Part shown: one piece after another, positions 62,092 to 64,000 of the stretch | Position numbering within the stretch: position 1 is the stretch's first letter | Layout: every line of letters begins with the position of its first letter | Assembly (NCBI RefSeq): GCF_004342425.1 | Contig: NZ_SLWQ01000001.1 | Span: 763,280 to 827,279, forward strand | From: Dokdonella fugitiva | Lineage (GTDB): Bacteria > Pseudomonadota > Gammaproteobacteria > Xanthomonadales > Rhodanobacteraceae | Length of the DNA stretch: 64,000 nucleotides | Direction: 5' to 3' | Translations under genes and position numbers: made by a program | Notes under the pieces: model-generated | Databases searched by the model: none | The model's input: only the letters and a program-made list of their open reading frames with translations | Told to the model about the DNA's origin: nothing

Positions 62092-64000
62092 ATGCGCGGA
62101 CCGATCGTGCCGCTCGTCTTCGCGCTCGCTTCGCTCCCGCACGCCGTGCATGCGGGTGAGGCACCCCTGCTCGCTCCGCAATGGATCGCGCGACAGACCG
62201 AAGACCAGCTCGTCTACGACCGCATCGCGTCCTCCGCCGCACCGGCCACGATCGGGATGCCGGACGGCAGCGTCATCGCCGTGACGACCGCGAACCGGGA
62301 GATCGTGTTGCGCCGGTATGCCGCGGACGGCTCGGTCGCACGCACGAACGCCATGCCGGTCGACTACGAGCATGGCGAATTCGTGGTACGCGCGAGCATC
62401 GCCGACGATGCGCTGTACGTCCTTGCCGGCAACGACGACTCCGCCGCGACACTCACGCGTTTCGACGCCTCGCTCGAGCCGGTGTGGAGCGTATCGATGC
62501 CGGCGGAGGCGTACTGCAGCGGCGAGCCTTCGACCTGCCTGCACCTGGAGGTACTCGGTGACGGCTCCGTCGTCGCGATGCGCGCGTTCCGCACGATGCG
62601 CGTCGGCAGCGATGGCCAGGTACTGTGGAGCGCGAGCGATCCTGCGGCGACCTATCAATTCGGCGCAGGGGACCTCGCCGTCGGCGCCGACGCGGTCTGG
62701 GTCGCGACATCGGGCGGATCGACGGTGACGCTGGCGCGGTACGACTTCGACGGCATGCGCCTGTCCGCGGACGTGTCCTCGTGCACGGGCTGCGGTGCCA
62801 GCTTCATCTACGATGTCGACGCGACGAGCGACGGCGGCGCGCGCATCGCAGGGTCGATCGGCGGCCATGGTCTTTACGCGCGTTATGACGCGCTCGGCTT
62901 CCCGCTGATGCAGGTGACCGCGGATGCCCGCGCGTACACCCGGATCGACGCCGACGGCGATGGCGCGACCTACGTCCTCGCGACTGGCTTCCAGGATTCC
63001 GTGGTCCGGCGCATCGATCCGTCGACGGGCGACGAGCAATGGTCGTTGCCGGCGAATGATTTCACGGCGCGCGACGCCGGGGTGTTCGCGCTCCGCTTCA
63101 CCCCCGAACGGGCGATCGAGGGCAGCGCGATCGACCCGGGCGGCACGGCCGAATGGACGCAGTCGCTCGGCACGTGGAGCCCGGGGTGGAACCCGGCGAG
63201 CCATCCTGCCGACGTCGGCGCGAGCATCGCGTTCCTCGTCGCCGACGCCACTCCGTCCGACGACCGTTGCGCTGCCTACCCGCGGATCGTGCGCATCGAC
63301 GCCGGCGGCGACCCGTACTGGTTCGCCCAACCGTGCCGCACCCACGTCGTGTCGTCGATGGTGTGGGCGCTCGACGCGCGCGCCGGCGTCGGCGTGCTCG
63401 TCGACACGCTCGCGCACCTGGCGCTGTACTCACCCGATGGTGACCTGCGCTGGCGCTCGCATGCATGCGAATGGTGCGCGGACTACGGCGATGCGAGCAT
63501 GTGGGTCGCGGCTGCCCTCGCGCATGATGGCGGCGCCTGGGCCATACGCTGGAATCCGCCGTCGCTCGCCGATCCGGACGGCCGCACGCTGATCGAGCGC
63601 TACGATGCGCAGGGAAATGCACTCGTCGCCGTCGATTCGCTGGTCGGCGGCTCGAGCGCGTTCGACGCCCCCGGCAAGAGGTTCGTCCCGCTGCCCGGAC
63701 CCTCCGACCTCGTGATGCTGTTCGCCGGCAGCCAGTCGCTCTACTGGCAACACGTCGCCGACGACGGATCGGACCTCGACATCCGCGCGCATCCGGTCTC
63801 CGACCAGACTTTCTACATCGACGGTGCGCGCCGACTCGTCGATGGAAGCGTGGTCGTACTGACCAAAGGCTGGGGTTACTGCGGCGTCGGCTGCCCACCG
63901 TTCTACGTGACCGTCCTGCACATCGCGCAGGACGGCGATCTCATCAGCCGGCGTGAACTCCCGGAAACCTACGCCCCATCGATCGCCGCCGCGGTCGGCG
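62092..64000 (+). CDS. Secreted propeller-like protein, 3' end outside the window
   Basis: The frame is open from ATG 62092, behind GGAGGAG, to the right edge: 636 residues without a stop. The signal peptide is PIVPLVFALASLPHAVHAGE. The mature part has repeated ~45-residue units, each pairing a strand like VLRRYAADGSVAR, LARYDFDGMRLS or VRRIDPSTGDEQWSL with a D.DG.AT/V.A-type turn, as in WD/NHL- or PQQ-like propellers. Cysteine pairs (SSCTGCGAS, HACEWCADYG, GYCGVGCPP) are unusual and may be disulfides. No enzyme motif is seen. The C-terminal tail, which would show whether it carries the F-x-x-G-F-D motif, is outside. Confidence 0.8.
   Translation, partial: MRGPIVPLVFALASLPHAVHAGEAPLLAPQWIARQTEDQLVYDRIASSAAPATIGMPDGSVIAVTTANREIVLRRYAADGSVARTNAMPVDYEHGEFVVRASIADDALYVLAGNDDSAATLTRFDASLEPVWSVSMPAEAYCSGEPSTCLHLEVLGDGSVVAMRAFRTMRVGSDGQVLWSASDPAATYQFGAGDLAVGADAVWVATSGGSTVTLARYDFDGMRLSADVSSCTGCGASFIYDVDATSDGGARIAGSIGGHGLYARYDALGFPLMQVTADARAYTRIDADGDGATYVLATGFQDSVVRRIDPSTGDEQWSLPANDFTARDAGVFALRFTPERAIEGSAIDPGGTAEWTQSLGTWSPGWNPASHPADVGASIAFLVADATPSDDRCAAYPRIVRIDAGGDPYWFAQPCRTHVVSSMVWALDARAGVGVLVDTLAHLALYSPDGDLRWRSHACEWCADYGDASMWVAAALAHDGGAWAIRWNPPSLADPDGRTLIERYDAQGNALVAVDSLVGGSSAFDAPGKRFVPLPGPSDLVMLFAGSQSLYWQHVADDGSDLDIRAHPVSDQTFYIDGARRLVDGSVVVLTKGWGYCGVGCPPFYVTVLHIAQDGDLISRRELPETYAPSIAAAVG

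Overview
The window is about 70% GC, densely coded and chromosomal in character. I see no tRNA, rRNA, CRISPR array, insertion sequence or phage gene. The gene families (PA0069-type radical SAM protein, HrpB, RluE, LpxO, YadGH, a Csu-type pilus, winged-helix/TPR sensor regulators), REP-like intergenic repeats, and secreted proteins ending in a short F-x-x-G/D-F/Y-D tail suggest a gammaproteobacterium of the Xanthomonadales/Lysobacterales, perhaps near Dokdonella or Rhodanobacteraceae. This placement is inference from families and style, not from a marker gene.

Region by region. 1-10.5 kb: a secreted repeat/TIG protein cut by the left edge, a LuxR regulator, a 3-hydroxybutyrate-oligomer hydrolase, a zinc-ribbon gene broken by an in-frame amber codon, propionyl-CoA synthetase, a CadC-like winged-helix/TPR regulator and a beta-helix surface protein. 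10.9-21 kb: housekeeping and stress genes (YjdM, a GGDEF/EAL protein, a sterol-desaturase-family enzyme, a coiled-coil lipoprotein, DUF1993, a histone H1-like protein, YaiI, GST, Ada, a PPOX-fold protein, a PA0069 radical SAM protein).

21.1-27.2 kb is the most interesting part. A tight, mostly overlapping operon encodes a class-I amidotransferase-type hydrolase, a PEP-synthase-like kinase, a methyltransferase, a nucleotidyltransferase, an APS-kinase-like enzyme and a sulfotransferase-fold protein. The first five match the Campylobacter jejuni O-methyl phosphoramidate pathway (Cj1417, Cj1418, Cj1419/1420, Cj1416 and Cj1415). They predict synthesis of 3'-phospho-CDP-amidate, a PAPS-like donor, which the sulfotransferase-fold protein could use. 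No capsule genes are adjacent.

27-35 kb: a second large beta-helix protein, LpxO, and a five-gene operon (small membrane protein, XRE repressor, alpha/beta hydrolase, ABC ATPase and permease) with two perfect TGTCAAG-N4-CTTGACA palindromes at its promoter. 35-40 kb: a four-gene chaperone-usher (spore coat U) pilus operon behind a near-consensus sigma-54 promoter. 40-51.8 kb: a ferredoxin reductase, YadGH, pirin, a delta-60 repeat secreted protein, two paralogous secreted proteins flanking TatD, and HrpB. 52-64 kb: a DMT exporter next to a frameshifted ArsR gene, two methyltransferases, RluE, a DUF1328 peptide, a third protein with the F-x-x-G-Y-D tail, a winged-helix/Ser-Thr kinase/TPR fusion with a direct-repeat operator candidate, and a secreted protein cut by the right edge.
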